From: Pseudoalteromonas carrageenovora IAM 12662
GTDB lineage: Bacteria; Pseudomonadota; Gammaproteobacteria; Enterobacterales; Alteromonadaceae
Length of the DNA: 64,000 bases
Reading direction: 5' to 3'
Assembly: GCF_900239935.1 (NCBI RefSeq)
Contig: NZ_LT965928.1
Location: 62,001-126,000, forward strand
Shown: positions 24,236 through 34,944 of the stretch, piece by piece
Position numbering within the stretch: the stretch's first letter is position 1
Layout: each line of letters starts with the position of its first letter
Translations under genes and position numbers: made by a program
The notes under the pieces: generated by a model
The model's input: only the letters and a program-made list of their open reading frames with translations
The model's database searches: none
What the model was told of the DNA's origin: nothing

Positions 24236-26320
24236 ATGGCAGATTTATCGAAGTACAGAAACATTGGTATTTTCGCGCACGTTGATGCGGGTAAAACCAC
24301 TACTACTGAGCGTATCCTGAAGCTTACAGGTACTATCCACAAAACTGGTGAGGTTCATGATGGTGAATCTACTACAGATTTCATGGATCAAGAAGCTGAG
24401 CGCGGTATTACTATCCAGTCTGCGGCAGTAAGCTGTTTCTGGAAAGATCACCGTTTCAACGTTATCGATACTCCTGGACACGTTGACTTCACAGTTGAAG
24501 TTTACCGTTCACTTAAAGTATTAGATGGCGGTGTTGGTGTATTCTGTGGTTCTGGTGGTGTTGAGCCACAATCAGAAACTAACTGGCGTTACGCTAACGA
24601 ATCAGAAGTTGCACGTATTATCTTCGTAAACAAATTAGACCGTATGGGTGCTGATTTTTACCGTGTAACTGAGCAAGTACGTAAAGTACTTGGTGCTACT
24701 CCACTAATCATGACTTTACCAATTGGTATTGAAGATGATTTCGTTGGTGTTGTAGACGTGCTAACTAAAAAAGCATACATCTGGGACGAAACTGGTCTTC
24801 CAGAAAACTACGAAATCACAGACGTTCCTGCAGACATGGTAGAAAAAACTGAAGAATACCATGAGATGCTTATCGAAACTGCTGTAGAGCAAGACGATGA
24901 CCTAATGGAAGCGTACATGGAAGGTGAAGTACCTTCTTTAGAAGATATCAAGCGTTGTATCCGTAAAGGTACTCGTGACCTTGCTTTCTTCCCTACATTC
25001 TGTGGTTCTGCATTCAAAAACAAAGGTATGCAACTAGTACTTGATGCTGTTGTTGATTACTTACCAGCACCTACAGAAGTTGATCCTCAACCTCTTATGG
25101 ATGAAGATGGTAACGAAAACGGCGAGCATGCAATTGTATCTGCTGATGAACCTTTCAAAGCGCTTGCATTCAAAATCATGGATGACCGTTTCGGTGCATT
25201 AACATTCGTACGTATCTACTCTGGTAAGCTTAATAAGGGTGACACTATCCTTAACGCGTTTACAGGTAAAACTGAGCGTGTTGGCCGTATGGTTGAGATG
25301 CAAGCTGATGAGCGTAAAGAATTAACTAGCGCACAAGCTGGTGACATCATCGCTATCGTAGGTATGAAAAACGTGCAAACTGGTCACACTTTATGTGATC
25401 CTAAGCACCCAGTAACACTTGAGCCAATGGTATTCCCAACTCCAGTAATCTCGATTGCTGTACAGCCTAAAGATAAAGGCGGTAATGAGAAAATGGGTGT
25501 TGCTATCGGTAAAATGGTTGCAGAAGATCCATCTTTCCAAGTTGAGACTGATGAAGATTCAGGCGAAACTATCCTTAAAGGTATGGGTGAGCTTCACTTA
25601 GATATCAAAGTTGATATCCTTAAGCGTACTTACGGTGTAGACCTTATCGTTGGTCAACCACAGGTTGCTTACCGTGAAACTATCACTCGTGAAATCGAAG
25701 ATAGCTACACGCATAAGAAACAATCTGGTGGTTCTGGTCAGTTTGGTAAAATCGACTACCGCATCAAGCCAGGCGAAGTTGCTTCAGGCTTCACGTTTAA
25801 ATCATCAGTTGTTGGTGGTAACGTACCTAAAGAATTCTGGCCTGCAGTTGAGAAAGGCTTTAAGTCAATGATGGGCGAAGGTGTTCTAGCTGGCTTCCCA
25901 GTACTAGACGTTGAAGTAGAACTTTTTGACGGTGGCTTCCACGCAGTGGATTCATCAGCAATCGCGTTCGAAATCGCTGCTAAAGGTGCTTTCCGTCAAT
26001 CGATCCCTAAAGCGGGCGCACAACTTCTTGAGCCAATCATGAAAGTTGACGTGTTCACTCCAGAAGATCACGTTGGTGACGTAATCGGTGACCTTAACCG
26101 TCGTCGTGGTATGCTAAGCGACCAAGAAGCTGGTTTAACTGGCGTTCGTATTAAAGCTGATGTTCCGTTATCAGAAATGTTCGGTTACATCGGTTCACTA
26201 CGTACAATGACATCAGGTCGTGGTCAGTTCTCTATGGAGTTCTCACACTACGCAGCATGTCCACAAAACGTAGCTGATACTGTAATCGCTGCAGAAAAAG
26301 AGAAAAAAGCTGCTAAGTAA
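24236..26320 (+). CDS. fusA2: Elongation factor G, stand-alone second copy (EF-G 2)
   Basis: This 694-residue translational GTPase has all five EF-G domains. The G motifs are [11 protein letters not shown] (P loop), DTPGH (about 84) and NKLD (about 138). The switch I region and domain IV ([14 protein letters not shown], about 485) are intact. It drives tRNA-mRNA translocation or ribosome recycling. It is not in a str operon: no rpsL, rpsG or tuf is adjacent. It therefore resembles the second EF-G of Vibrio and Shewanella. Codon use is much more biased toward GGT, CGT, GTT and AAC than its neighbours, which suggests strong expression. Whether it replaces or adds to the str-operon EF-G cannot be told. 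Confidence 0.92.
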   Translation: MADLSKYRNIGIFAHVDAGKTTTTERILKLTGTIHKTGEVHDGESTTDFMDQEAERGITIQSAAVSCFWKDHRFNVIDTPGHVDFTVEVYRSLKVLDGGVGVFCGSGGVEPQSETNWRYANESEVARIIFVNKLDRMGADFYRVTEQVRKVLGATPLIMTLPIGIEDDFVGVVDVLTKKAYIWDETGLPENYEITDVPADMVEKTEEYHEMLIETAVEQDDDLMEAYMEGEVPSLEDIKRCIRKGTRDLAFFPTFCGSAFKNKGMQLVLDAVVDYLPAPTEVDPQPLMDEDGNENGEHAIVSADEPFKALAFKIMDDRFGALTFVRIYSGKLNKGDTILNAFTGKTERVGRMVEMQADERKELTSAQAGDIIAIVGMKNVQTGHTLCDPKHPVTLEPMVFPTPVISIAVQPKDKGGNEKMGVAIGKMVAEDPSFQVETDEDSGETILKGMGELHLDIKVDILKRTYGVDLIVGQPQVAYRETITREIEDSYTHKKQSGGSGQFGKIDYRIKPGEVASGFTFKSSVVGGNVPKEFWPAVEKGFKSMMGEGVLAGFPVLDVEVELFDGGFHAVDSSAIAFEIAAKGAFRQSIPKAGAQLLEPIMKVDVFTPEDHVGDVIGDLNRRRGMLSDQEAGLTGVRIKADVPLSEMFGYIGSLRTMTSGRGQFSMEFSHYAACPQNVADTVIAAEKEKKAAK

Positions 26321-26340
26321 TTAGCACTTTAACTCTTTAA

Positions 26341-26369
26341 AAAAAACCCGCACATGTTGCGGGTTTTTT
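26341..26369 (+). terminator. Rho-independent terminator of EF-G gene
   Basis: AAAAAACCCGCA (26341-26352) pairs with TGCGGGTTTTTT (26358-26369) across a 5-base loop. Confidence 0.9.
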
Positions 26370-26668
26370 ATTGCCAAAAATTTATATTAGTTATTTAGTG
26401 TTGCTTTTTAATTATGAGTAAGACTATATGGTTAGTTAATAATAATGTATTAGATAGACATTTTATTTACCAAAGTATTCAATGCGTTGGTTTATAACAC
26501 TATTTTTGTAAATTAATTGTAAGCTTATGAATTTAATAAAGATTTATTGATGGTAGTGATTGCCTAATGTAAAATACCAGCACTTTTAGATGAGTACCCT
26601 AGAAGTAGATAAGGAAGTCTCCGCAGAAGAGACGTTTGCTATATTTATTTTATATAAGACGTAACTAC

Positions 26669-27103
26669 ATGAATTCTATTAAACTAGCTCCAAATTGGTC
26701 ATTACAATTTACTAAATGTATTTTAGTACTTTGCTTACTGTTCTTAACTCAAAGCATATTTTCAATTTCTATTAAAACTGCTTTTTTGTTTTTATTACCT
26801 ATGTTTTTGGTAATAACCCTTTTAAATATCCTTCACCTTCGCTTTCTCAATTGTTATAAAGCAGGAATAAACTACACACGCTTTTTGAACGAGTGCTATA
26901 TCAATAGCGAAGAAATAAAATGTGTTTCATTTAAACCATTGTTTATTTGTACTGTTTTTAGGGTTGAGCTAGAAAATGGTAAGTCTGTTAATTTCTATAA
27001 TTGGCGACTCACTGAACAAACGCAAGCTGATATAGCTAAGCTTTATAAAAGTAAAATATGTGATAAAGCCAATTTTTCAAATAATTCGCAATGTAATGCT
27101 TAA
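26669..27103 (+). CDS. Unknown small membrane protein with two N-terminal helices
   Basis: I do not recognise this 144-residue protein. Two hydrophobic helices (about 14-34 and 37-58) are followed by a soluble tail with short strands (FRVELENGKSVNFYNWRLT) and a basic end. The shape, a membrane hairpin followed by a small domain, recalls YgfX/CptA-like proteins, but no diagnostic motif confirms that and no SdhE-type partner is adjacent. The longest frame begins at TTG 26636; ATG 26669 is preferred though its ribosome binding site is weak. Base composition is more AT-rich than its neighbours. About 300 bp of AT-rich sequence upstream (26370-26668) holds only a 5-bp GTCTC/GAGAC hairpin near 26610. 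Confidence 0.5.
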   Translation: MNSIKLAPNWSLQFTKCILVLCLLFLTQSIFSISIKTAFLFLLPMFLVITLLNILHLRFLNCYKAGINYTRFLNECYINSEEIKCVSFKPLFICTVFRVELENGKSVNFYNWRLTEQTQADIAKLYKSKICDKANFSNNSQCNA

Positions 27104-27122
27104 CTGCATTATTTATGGTAAT

Positions 27123-27152
27123 AAAAAAGGAGCAACTTATTGCTCCTTTTTT
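27123..27152. terminator. Convergent rho-independent terminator
   Basis: A perfect 13-bp stem AAAAAAGGAGCAA/TTGCTCCTTTTTT with a 4-base loop lies between the small membrane protein gene and opgH, with A- and T-runs on both sides. Confidence 0.9.
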
Positions 27153-27177
27153 GATTTTTATGGCCTTTTATTTAGCG

Positions 27178-29139
27178 CTAATTAAACTTTTTTATCGCTT
27201 TAGCTTTTAGCGCTTTCATCTTTAGCTTGCGTGACTTACTAAAGCTTTGGATAGGCATTGTAACCATATGCTCTTGAGGAAGAGATGGGGTAGTTTGTGG
27301 ATAAGCACCTTCCTTTGGTACTGAAATCTCTTTCAAGTGCGTTTTAAGCGCCTCTAATGTTGTGTCGTTATCAACTTCACTAGGGCAAATAAATATTCCC
27401 ATTTTTCTTAGTTGTACACCAAGCTTGATACTACTTGTGTAGCGAATAATTGGAGCTCCCAAAATCAAACCGAGTAAAATAGGAGATAACCACCAAAAGA
27501 ATACAGGCGTAAAGTAATACGCAACACTACCCCAAGCTATGGCCACTAAAGTTGAAAATAATGTATAACCAAATGCTTCTTTCCATGGGACCATTCGCCC
27601 TTCGCGAGGTTGAGCATCCCATTTTACTTTTTTACCTAAAAATACACACAGTACAAAATAAGCATGAAAGACCATCATTAATGGCGCAACAATAATTGCA
27701 AATACGGTCTCGATAATTGAGCCCAGTATAAGTCTAATTGAGCCACCAAAGCGTTTGTTTCTGTGGATAAGAGTAACAATTACGCCCATCAATTTAGGCA
27801 TTAATAAAATAACGATCGTTAAGTAAAGTAACGAATCAATTAGATCTGTTTTAGCTATTTGCCAAGTAGGGAATAACTGATAAACACGGTTAAAGTAAAC
27901 GTCACTGTTTAGCGCACGAGTAACAGCATCTATAGTGCTAAGTGCAAGCATAGAGAGCCAAATTAATGACGAGATATATGCTGTTGCACCTAATAAAAAG
28001 TGCAGTTTACTCATTAGTTTTAATTTTGATGAAGATAATAGCCCTAAGTGCTGAATATTACCTTGTACCCAACGTCTGTCACGTACAGCGTAATCTAGAA
28101 TATTACTTGGTACTTCTTCATAACTACCTTCAATTTCAGATAGTAGTAGTACATCCCAACCAGCACTATGAAGTAACGACGCTTCAACAAAGTCATGACT
28201 TAAAATTTCGCCGCCAAAAGGTGCGTTACCTTCAAGTGTTGGTAAACCACAATAATTAATGAATGCTTCAACACGAATAATTGCATTGTGGCCCCAGTAG
28301 TTGGCTTTATCTGTTTGCCAAAAAGCAGAGCCAGTAGCGAGCATTGGGCTATAAAGCACCGAAGCAAACTGTAAAAAACGGCCAAAAAAGGTGTCTTGGC
28401 GCACAGGGATAGGGATTGTTTGAATTAAGCCAGCTTGTGGGTTATTAATCATGCTAGTTGTTAGTTCTAACATACATTTACCCGTCATTACGCTATCGGC
28501 ATCAAGTACAATCATGTGATCGTACTGGCTACCCCAACGTTCGCAGAAGTCGGTAAGGTTACCTACTTTACGGTGTTTGTTGTCTTCGCGGCGACGATAA
28601 AATACGTGTTTGGCAGTATCACCAAGACGTTCACATAATGCATGCCAAGCACTTAACTCATTTTTAGCTATTTCTGAGTCTTGTGTGTCACTTAATAAAT
28701 AAAAATCAAAATTATCAAGCTGACCAGTTTCTTTTAAAGATTGCAGGCTAACTTCAAAGCCAGCAATAACTCGGTGAGTATCTTCGTTATAAATAGGCAT
28801 AACTACAGCCGTTTTTTGCTGAGCAAGGGCTGTATTATCAAACTTAATAGGTTTAATACGTTTTAATGTTAATGGGTCGATACGAAATAATTGCAGCACA
28901 AAACCAATTGTACCACTGCAAAAAGCCGTTACTATCCATGCAAAGGTAATAGAGAATAAAACCAAAAGGGCATATTCAAGCAAGGTCATACCGTTTGAGC
29001 TTAAAATCTCAAACATAATAGATATGCCGTACCCCGATGTGCCTAAGGCAGCAATGGCAAATAACCATACTCTGAGTGTTTTGAATGGCATGGGTGTGCC
29101 TTTTCCTCTATTACTTGATGTCATTTGGGTACCAAACAT
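27178..29139 (-). CDS. opgH: Glucans biosynthesis glucosyltransferase OpgH
   Basis: This polytopic inner-membrane family-2 glycosyltransferase of about 653 residues builds and exports the linear beta-1,2-glucan backbone of osmoregulated periplasmic glucans. Two helices lie near the N-terminus. The catalytic domain follows with MPIYNEDTHRV, LDADSVM and the processive motif RDRRWVQGN. The C-terminal half has about five to six helices and ends in a basic tail. The reading frame extends to GTG 29169. The ATG at 29139 has GAGG 9 bases upstream and is preferred; ATG 29124 is a further option. All overlap the end of opgG (stop at 29111), so the two are translationally coupled. It is shorter than the roughly 850-residue enterobacterial OpgH. 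Confidence 0.88.
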   Translation of the reverse strand: MFGTQMTSSNRGKGTPMPFKTLRVWLFAIAALGTSGYGISIMFEILSSNGMTLLEYALLVLFSITFAWIVTAFCSGTIGFVLQLFRIDPLTLKRIKPIKFDNTALAQQKTAVVMPIYNEDTHRVIAGFEVSLQSLKETGQLDNFDFYLLSDTQDSEIAKNELSAWHALCERLGDTAKHVFYRRREDNKHRKVGNLTDFCERWGSQYDHMIVLDADSVMTGKCMLELTTSMINNPQAGLIQTIPIPVRQDTFFGRFLQFASVLYSPMLATGSAFWQTDKANYWGHNAIIRVEAFINYCGLPTLEGNAPFGGEILSHDFVEASLLHSAGWDVLLLSEIEGSYEEVPSNILDYAVRDRRWVQGNIQHLGLLSSSKLKLMSKLHFLLGATAYISSLIWLSMLALSTIDAVTRALNSDVYFNRVYQLFPTWQIAKTDLIDSLLYLTIVILLMPKLMGVIVTLIHRNKRFGGSIRLILGSIIETVFAIIVAPLMMVFHAYFVLCVFLGKKVKWDAQPREGRMVPWKEAFGYTLFSTLVAIAWGSVAYYFTPVFFWWLSPILLGLILGAPIIRYTSSIKLGVQLRKMGIFICPSEVDNDTTLEALKTHLKEISVPKEGAYPQTTPSLPQEHMVTMPIQSFSKSRKLKMKALKAKAIKKFN

Positions 29140-30730
29140 AACTCCATACCTCGCTAATTTCTTTGTCACGTAATTTTAACGATAAACGCATATCAACGGG
29201 TTGATCGTCCTGTGGTGCAATTTTAAAGGCTACACGCCATCCTTGTGAATTTGGAAGTTTTTGCACATTTACATCGGTTACTTCACCCGTTGTAAGTTGA
29301 ATGTCTGCGTCTAGTATTAGTTGCTCAGAAAGGTGATTTATATCTGAGCCTGTAAAGTCTACGGTAAATTGGCGGTGACTTGGTGGTGGCGGATTATCTT
29401 CACCTGGCAAGGCTGCGCTACCAATTCTTGTTCGTAGTACACGCGCTTTTTCATGCTGAGTTAAAAAGGCATTAAAGGTAGTCATTTTGTAGCTTAGTTT
29501 TAATGAATCCCCAGCTTTCATTGGCTTTTCAGGTACCCAGTAACTTACAATATTGTCGTTAGTTTCTGTATCGGTCGGTATTTCTACTAGCTCTACACGG
29601 CCATTTCCCCATTCGCCTTTCGGTTCAATCCATAGGCTAGGGCGGTTATGATAATGCGCTTCTGTATCAAGGTAATTATTAAACTCACGGTCACGCTGGG
29701 CTAAACCAAAACCTTTTGGATTATTGTATGAGAACGATGTAACACTTAACTGAGAAGGATTGTTAAGTGGGCGCCATACCCATTTATCATCGGCTGATTG
29801 AGTTAGTAAGCCGTCTGAGTCATGAACCTCAGGGCGGTAATCATCAAAAAACTTAGTGCTGTTTTCGCCGTGATAAAACATACTTGTTAGCGGTGCTACA
29901 CCCAGCTTTTGAATATCTTTACGCGCAAAAATTTGCATATCAACATCAACAAGCATGTTTGTTGTAGGGTCTACATTAAACTTATATGCGCCAGACACTG
30001 AAGGGCTATCTAGTAGAGCAAAAATAGTAATATTAGTTTGATCTGGTTTTGGTTTAGCCAACCAAAACTCTTTGAACATCGGAAACTCTTCACCTGAGTT
30101 TTCAGCGGTATCTATTGCTAAGCCGCGAGCAGATAAACCATACACTTGGTTTGGTCCAACAACTCTAAAATACGATGCTCCCTGAAATACCATCACTTCG
30201 TCTTTATACTCGTTGGTATTTAATGGGTAATGCACACGAAAGCCCGCATGGCCTAACTGAGTGCCGGCAACACTCTTTGCTATTTCTTCTTGTAAAGGGG
30301 CTGCTGTTCCATCGTATTGGTAAAAGTCAGTGCTAAAAGGTAAGCGGCTACGGTTAGAGTCGCCATCAACAGTATTTATTGTAACTGGTGTTTTATATAA
30401 AAATCCTGGATGGAAGAGTTGCAATTCGTAAAGGCCTTCGTCTTTCCAAACTGACTTATCTTTTTTAAATCGAATTGAACGGTAGTCTTGGTAATCAATA
30501 TTATTTAGCGCTTCAAGTTCAATATTTTTAGGTGGTACATATTCTTCGCTTGCGAGCTTTTTAGCGCGAGCGCTAATTACATCAAATAAGCTACTTTGCG
30601 GGATTGCTACGTCACCTGTTGCGGCTATTGCTTGGTTGATATTGCCCCAAGTTGAAAAAATAATAAGTAGACCCAGTAATGGCGCTGACTTCTTTGGCCA
30701 CTGTGGCAGTTTTTGGGTTAATTGTTTCAT
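29111..30730 (-). CDS. opgG: Periplasmic glucan biosynthesis protein OpgG
   Basis: This 539-residue protein has a signal peptide (basic start, hydrophobic core LLGLLIIFSTWG, cleavage near AIA-ATG). It contains the MdoG domain: SVWKDEGLYELQLFHPGFLY, FRVHYPLN, FFDDYRPEVHDSDGLL and a C-terminal immunoglobulin-like domain. It works with OpgH in making osmoregulated periplasmic glucans, probably branching or releasing the backbone. ATG 30730 is preferred over 30736 because AGGA lies 6 bases before it. It is the first gene of the opgGH operon. Confidence 0.92.
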   Translation of the reverse strand: MKQLTQKLPQWPKKSAPLLGLLIIFSTWGNINQAIAATGDVAIPQSSLFDVISARAKKLASEEYVPPKNIELEALNNIDYQDYRSIRFKKDKSVWKDEGLYELQLFHPGFLYKTPVTINTVDGDSNRSRLPFSTDFYQYDGTAAPLQEEIAKSVAGTQLGHAGFRVHYPLNTNEYKDEVMVFQGASYFRVVGPNQVYGLSARGLAIDTAENSGEEFPMFKEFWLAKPKPDQTNITIFALLDSPSVSGAYKFNVDPTTNMLVDVDMQIFARKDIQKLGVAPLTSMFYHGENSTKFFDDYRPEVHDSDGLLTQSADDKWVWRPLNNPSQLSVTSFSYNNPKGFGLAQRDREFNNYLDTEAHYHNRPSLWIEPKGEWGNGRVELVEIPTDTETNDNIVSYWVPEKPMKAGDSLKLSYKMTTFNAFLTQHEKARVLRTRIGSAALPGEDNPPPPSHRQFTVDFTGSDINHLSEQLILDADIQLTTGEVTDVNVQKLPNSQGWRVAFKIAPQDDQPVDMRLSLKLRDKEISEVWSYVWYPNDIK

Positions 30731-31020
30731 TCTCATTCCTTAATAAAAACACACTTATTTTTACGTATTAGGGTAAATATTGATTTTTGTTTTAGTTTGT
30801 AAATATCGGCTTACCACTTACAGCAAAATCTGAGCCCGTTTAAAAAGTTCAGCTTTTTCAATGAGTAATTAAACCTAAAAAATAAAAATTAGTTAAGTTG
30901 TGTAAAAATCACTCAAGGTTGTGTAGTTGTTACTGATTAATTACTAGAGTATTTACAGATAGTATGACCATATTACGGGGGCTTTAATGAAGCTTGTCTG
31001 AATTACATTTGTATAAAAAT
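30731..31020. other. Control region of opgGH
   Basis: About 290 bp of AT-rich sequence lies between opgG and the terminator at 31021. No open frame, RNA gene or clear operator was seen. Confidence 0.4.
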
Positions 31021-31049
31021 AAAAAAGCCGCTAAACAAAGCGGCTTTTT
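31021..31049 (-). terminator. Terminator of the nuclease gene
   Basis: AAAAAGCCGCT (from 31022) pairs with AGCGGCTTTTT (31039-31049). The A-run on the left gives a U-run in the leftward nuclease transcript. Confidence 0.85.
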
Positions 31050-31065
31050 AGCTAACTATTTTAAG

Positions 31066-33795
31066 TTATTTCTTTTTAAATCTGCGAAGTACAGAAAGTG
31101 GTGCTAAAAGAAGCGTTAACCAAAGTAGTGAACCGGCATCATTGTCATCATCTGAGCGTAGGTTATTTACTTTTACAGCAACTGTTTCAGCACTTGATAC
31201 ATTGCCAGCACTGTCTTGCGCTTGGACTATTAAAGTAATGCGGTTTTCAAATTCATAATCAATATCTTTGGCAACGATTAGCTGGCCTTGATTATTAATT
31301 GAAACGCTATCGTTACCTGAAACAATAAACTTAACTACAGGAGACTCGTCTGCATTTGGGTCGCTAAAATCTAGCGTGCCAATAACTGTACCTATAGGGC
31401 TATTTTCATCAATTGCAAAAACCTGATCAGGCGCTATTACAGGAGTTTGTTCTTCTGGAGTTAGTACAACTTCAGACTTAATATCGATGATTACAGGATC
31501 GTGATCTGACGCGCGGTATGCACTTTCTGAGTAAAGCGTTGATTGGTGACCTTCACTTTTATATTCAAGGTTGTAATCAAGCACAATTGGCTCATCAGCG
31601 TTAATATGCCAATCATTTGCTGCAACAACTTTACTAAGTAACGACTCGGTTGCTAAAGCGTGGTCAAGGCTACCTGCACGGCCAGAGAAGCTGTAAGAGT
31701 AGCTAAGTGTATCGCCATCCAACTCAGCCACTACGTTTTTATAGCCTTTTTCGTCAAACTTACGGATTGGATCTTCCATTGCGTAAGCGTTCATATCACC
31801 AACAAGAATGATATCTTCGTCTTCTACACCGGTTGGTTTTCCATCAAGCCAGTTGCTAAATGCGGTCGCAGCTTCGGTACGAATTTCATTCCAACAGCCT
31901 TGGCCATCACCTAGGTCGTCGTTATTGTCATCGCCACAGCTACCTTTAGATTTAAGGTGCGCCACAGACACTGTAAATACTTCATCTGTTGAAAGTGATT
32001 TAAAGCTTTGCGCAATAGGGGCGCGGTTGCTGTAATCAAATGGGTAATCAGTAGTGATTGCCGCAGTGCCTACCTCTTCTACTTTATCTGCGCGGTAAAT
32101 AAGGGCAGTAGTAATTGCATCTGTACCAATTTGGCTTACATTAAAGTCAACATAAGCGTAATTGTTAGCTGTATCAGCATCGTTTAGTGCATTTACTAAA
32201 CTTGCAATAGCGCTAAATTCACCAAAGCCATCGTTTTCAATTTCCATTAGGCCAACAACATCTGCCTGCATGGCGCTAATAGCGCTAACAAGCTTAGCTT
32301 CTTGGCGAACAAGCTCTTCTTCTGAATCAGCACCGCGGCTAGTTGGGAAACCACCGCCTTGGCCATCACCATTAAAGTAGTTAAGCACGTTAAAGCTAGC
32401 GATTCGTAAATCGGCCTCTTCACTTTGCTCCGGCGCATCTTCACGCGCATTGGTTGCTATAAACTGCGGTGTAACCGTTGGATGAATACGGTACGTGCTA
32501 AAGCTGTATGTAACTACCCCTGTTACTGCATTTACAGTATCGCCAGTACGTAGTGTGTTTTCTGCAGATAAACCTGCAGCTGGGTAAGCCGTTGGATCTG
32601 AGTTTTGCGCTGTAGAGCCATCGTCTAATAAGATTTTTTTAGTTAGGTTAGCCGCTTCAACAGCGTTTGCTGCATCACCTGGCAATGCAATTTGAGTACC
32701 TTGGTACAAACGCTCAGTGGCAAGTTCTACTTCACCATAACGACCTAAGCCGTAATTATTAGTAACAACCAATGTTTGATCTAGGCTTACGAGCATACCT
32801 TCGTAGGCTTCTAGATCAGCTTGGCTGTCTAATGGTAGGCTTATTGTAGTTGCAGAGGCGACTTCGCCAGTACCACATACTGCAATTTGTGTTACATCTG
32901 CTAGTTGTGTTGAGTCGTAGTATTCATCAACTGTACCTTGTACGCGTACGTGGTCACCTACATTTACATCGGTATCGGTAAAGTATACAAATAGACCTTC
33001 TGAGGTCATTGGGTCGCTATCTACATCTGCTGCTAATGAGGTAACAAAGAAGCCATCTAAGCCATCTTCACCTTGAAAATCAGCGGTTACAATGCCTTCA
33101 ATTTCAACAACAGTATCCACTAATGGGCTTGCATCGCCTGCGCCTTGTACAGCGCTAATAAGCGTTTTATCAGCGTCACATATAAGCGGTTCTAGTGGCT
33201 CTGGCTCAGGGTCTGGCGCAGGAGCCGTACCACCATCGCCAGCATGCGAGCCTAAGCCGTCAAAGGTGTCAATATCAAACTGTTCCCATTCATCACTAGG
33301 ATTAAAAGTTGCAGTTGAATTAGTTCGTCCCGTTGTGATGCTATTTTTTCTGCGCAGCGTTTTGTTGGCTGTAGCCACACCGCCTTCAGACCACTCTGAG
33401 CCTGGATCAACACCCACTTGGCCAAAGCTATCAACTACCACACCGTCTTTAGTTAAAACAAGGGCATCGTCACCGTTATAATAAGTTACTGTGCTGGTTG
33501 TATCTGCAATGTTAAGAATGGCAGTGGCGGCACTAGGATTTGAAATGATATAGGTTGTATTGGCAGCCAATGTACCTGTTAAGTCAATTGAGTTGCCAAC
33601 TGAGCTGCTACCATTTGAATAGAGCCCTAAAGTATAACCTTCAAGAGAAAGTTCAGTGTCTGCATTATTATAAAGCTCAATTGCTTTATTGTTGCTGCTT
33701 CCTTCAATGTATTCAGAAATGATTAGATCGGCGGAGGCTGGTGCACTGAGACTTGCTATAACAAGTGCTAGTGGTGTTATTTTTGTTTTAAACAT
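31066..33795 (-). CDS. Large extracellular nuclease, ExeM/NucH type, with C-terminal anchor
   Basis: The protein has 909 residues. A signal peptide ends near ASA-DLII. A lamin-tail domain follows (about 23-130, ISEYIEGSSNNKAIELYNNA), then a proline spacer. An OB-like DNA-binding domain spans about 205-320 (VEIEGIVTADFQGEDGLDGF). The endonuclease/exonuclease/phosphatase domain spans about 460-780, with RIASFNVLNYF, GLMEIENDGFG, VGDMNAY and ASDHDPV as its metal and catalytic motifs. A cadherin-like repeat follows (800-880). The C-terminus (GSLLWLTLLLAPLSVLRRFKKK, 22 residues; key parts AGS, one helix, RRFKKK) resembles the GlyGly-CTERM sorting tail used with rhombosortase. It would degrade extracellular DNA. 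It is monocistronic. Confidence 0.88.
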   Translation of the reverse strand: MFKTKITPLALVIASLSAPASADLIISEYIEGSSNNKAIELYNNADTELSLEGYTLGLYSNGSSSVGNSIDLTGTLAANTTYIISNPSAATAILNIADTTSTVTYYNGDDALVLTKDGVVVDSFGQVGVDPGSEWSEGGVATANKTLRRKNSITTGRTNSTATFNPSDEWEQFDIDTFDGLGSHAGDGGTAPAPDPEPEPLEPLICDADKTLISAVQGAGDASPLVDTVVEIEGIVTADFQGEDGLDGFFVTSLAADVDSDPMTSEGLFVYFTDTDVNVGDHVRVQGTVDEYYDSTQLADVTQIAVCGTGEVASATTISLPLDSQADLEAYEGMLVSLDQTLVVTNNYGLGRYGEVELATERLYQGTQIALPGDAANAVEAANLTKKILLDDGSTAQNSDPTAYPAAGLSAENTLRTGDTVNAVTGVVTYSFSTYRIHPTVTPQFIATNAREDAPEQSEEADLRIASFNVLNYFNGDGQGGGFPTSRGADSEEELVRQEAKLVSAISAMQADVVGLMEIENDGFGEFSAIASLVNALNDADTANNYAYVDFNVSQIGTDAITTALIYRADKVEEVGTAAITTDYPFDYSNRAPIAQSFKSLSTDEVFTVSVAHLKSKGSCGDDNNDDLGDGQGCWNEIRTEAATAFSNWLDGKPTGVEDEDIILVGDMNAYAMEDPIRKFDEKGYKNVVAELDGDTLSYSYSFSGRAGSLDHALATESLLSKVVAANDWHINADEPIVLDYNLEYKSEGHQSTLYSESAYRASDHDPVIIDIKSEVVLTPEEQTPVIAPDQVFAIDENSPIGTVIGTLDFSDPNADESPVVKFIVSGNDSVSINNQGQLIVAKDIDYEFENRITLIVQAQDSAGNVSSAETVAVKVNNLRSDDDNDAGSLLWLTLLLAPLSVLRRFKKK

Positions 33796-33890
33796 TTTTT
33801 ATTATTCCCGTGTATTAATCCCAAAATGGGACAACCAGTGTAGAGAATATAAATGACAAAAATAATACAGAAATGTTAACGAATGTAAAT

Positions 33891-33912
33891 GAGAAGGCGG
33901 AAGTGCCTTCTC
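33891..33912 (-). terminator. Hairpin after hemB
   Basis: GAGAAGGC (33891-33898) pairs with GCCTTCTC (33905-33912) across a 6-base loop. It ends the minus-strand ubiE-to-hemB gene string. Only a weak U-run follows. Confidence 0.6.
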
Positions 33913-33922
33913 GAAAAATGAT

Positions 33923-34936
<1,014 letters not shown>

Positions 34937-34944
34937 CTATGCTC

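Noticed and set aside
26669..27103. YgfX/CptA toxin-like assignment of the small membrane protein
   Set aside because: Only the general shape (two helices and a small tail) agrees; no family motif and no SdhE partner gene were found.
27290..27780. Two TTATCCACA-like DnaA boxes
   Set aside because: Both lie in opgH coding sequence, are about 470 bp apart and have no AT-rich unwinding region or dnaA/dnaN context, so they are chance matches.
33092..33481. 129-residue frame opposite the nuclease gene
   Set aside because: Low-complexity Ser/Pro product, antisense to well-conserved domains, so a shadow frame.
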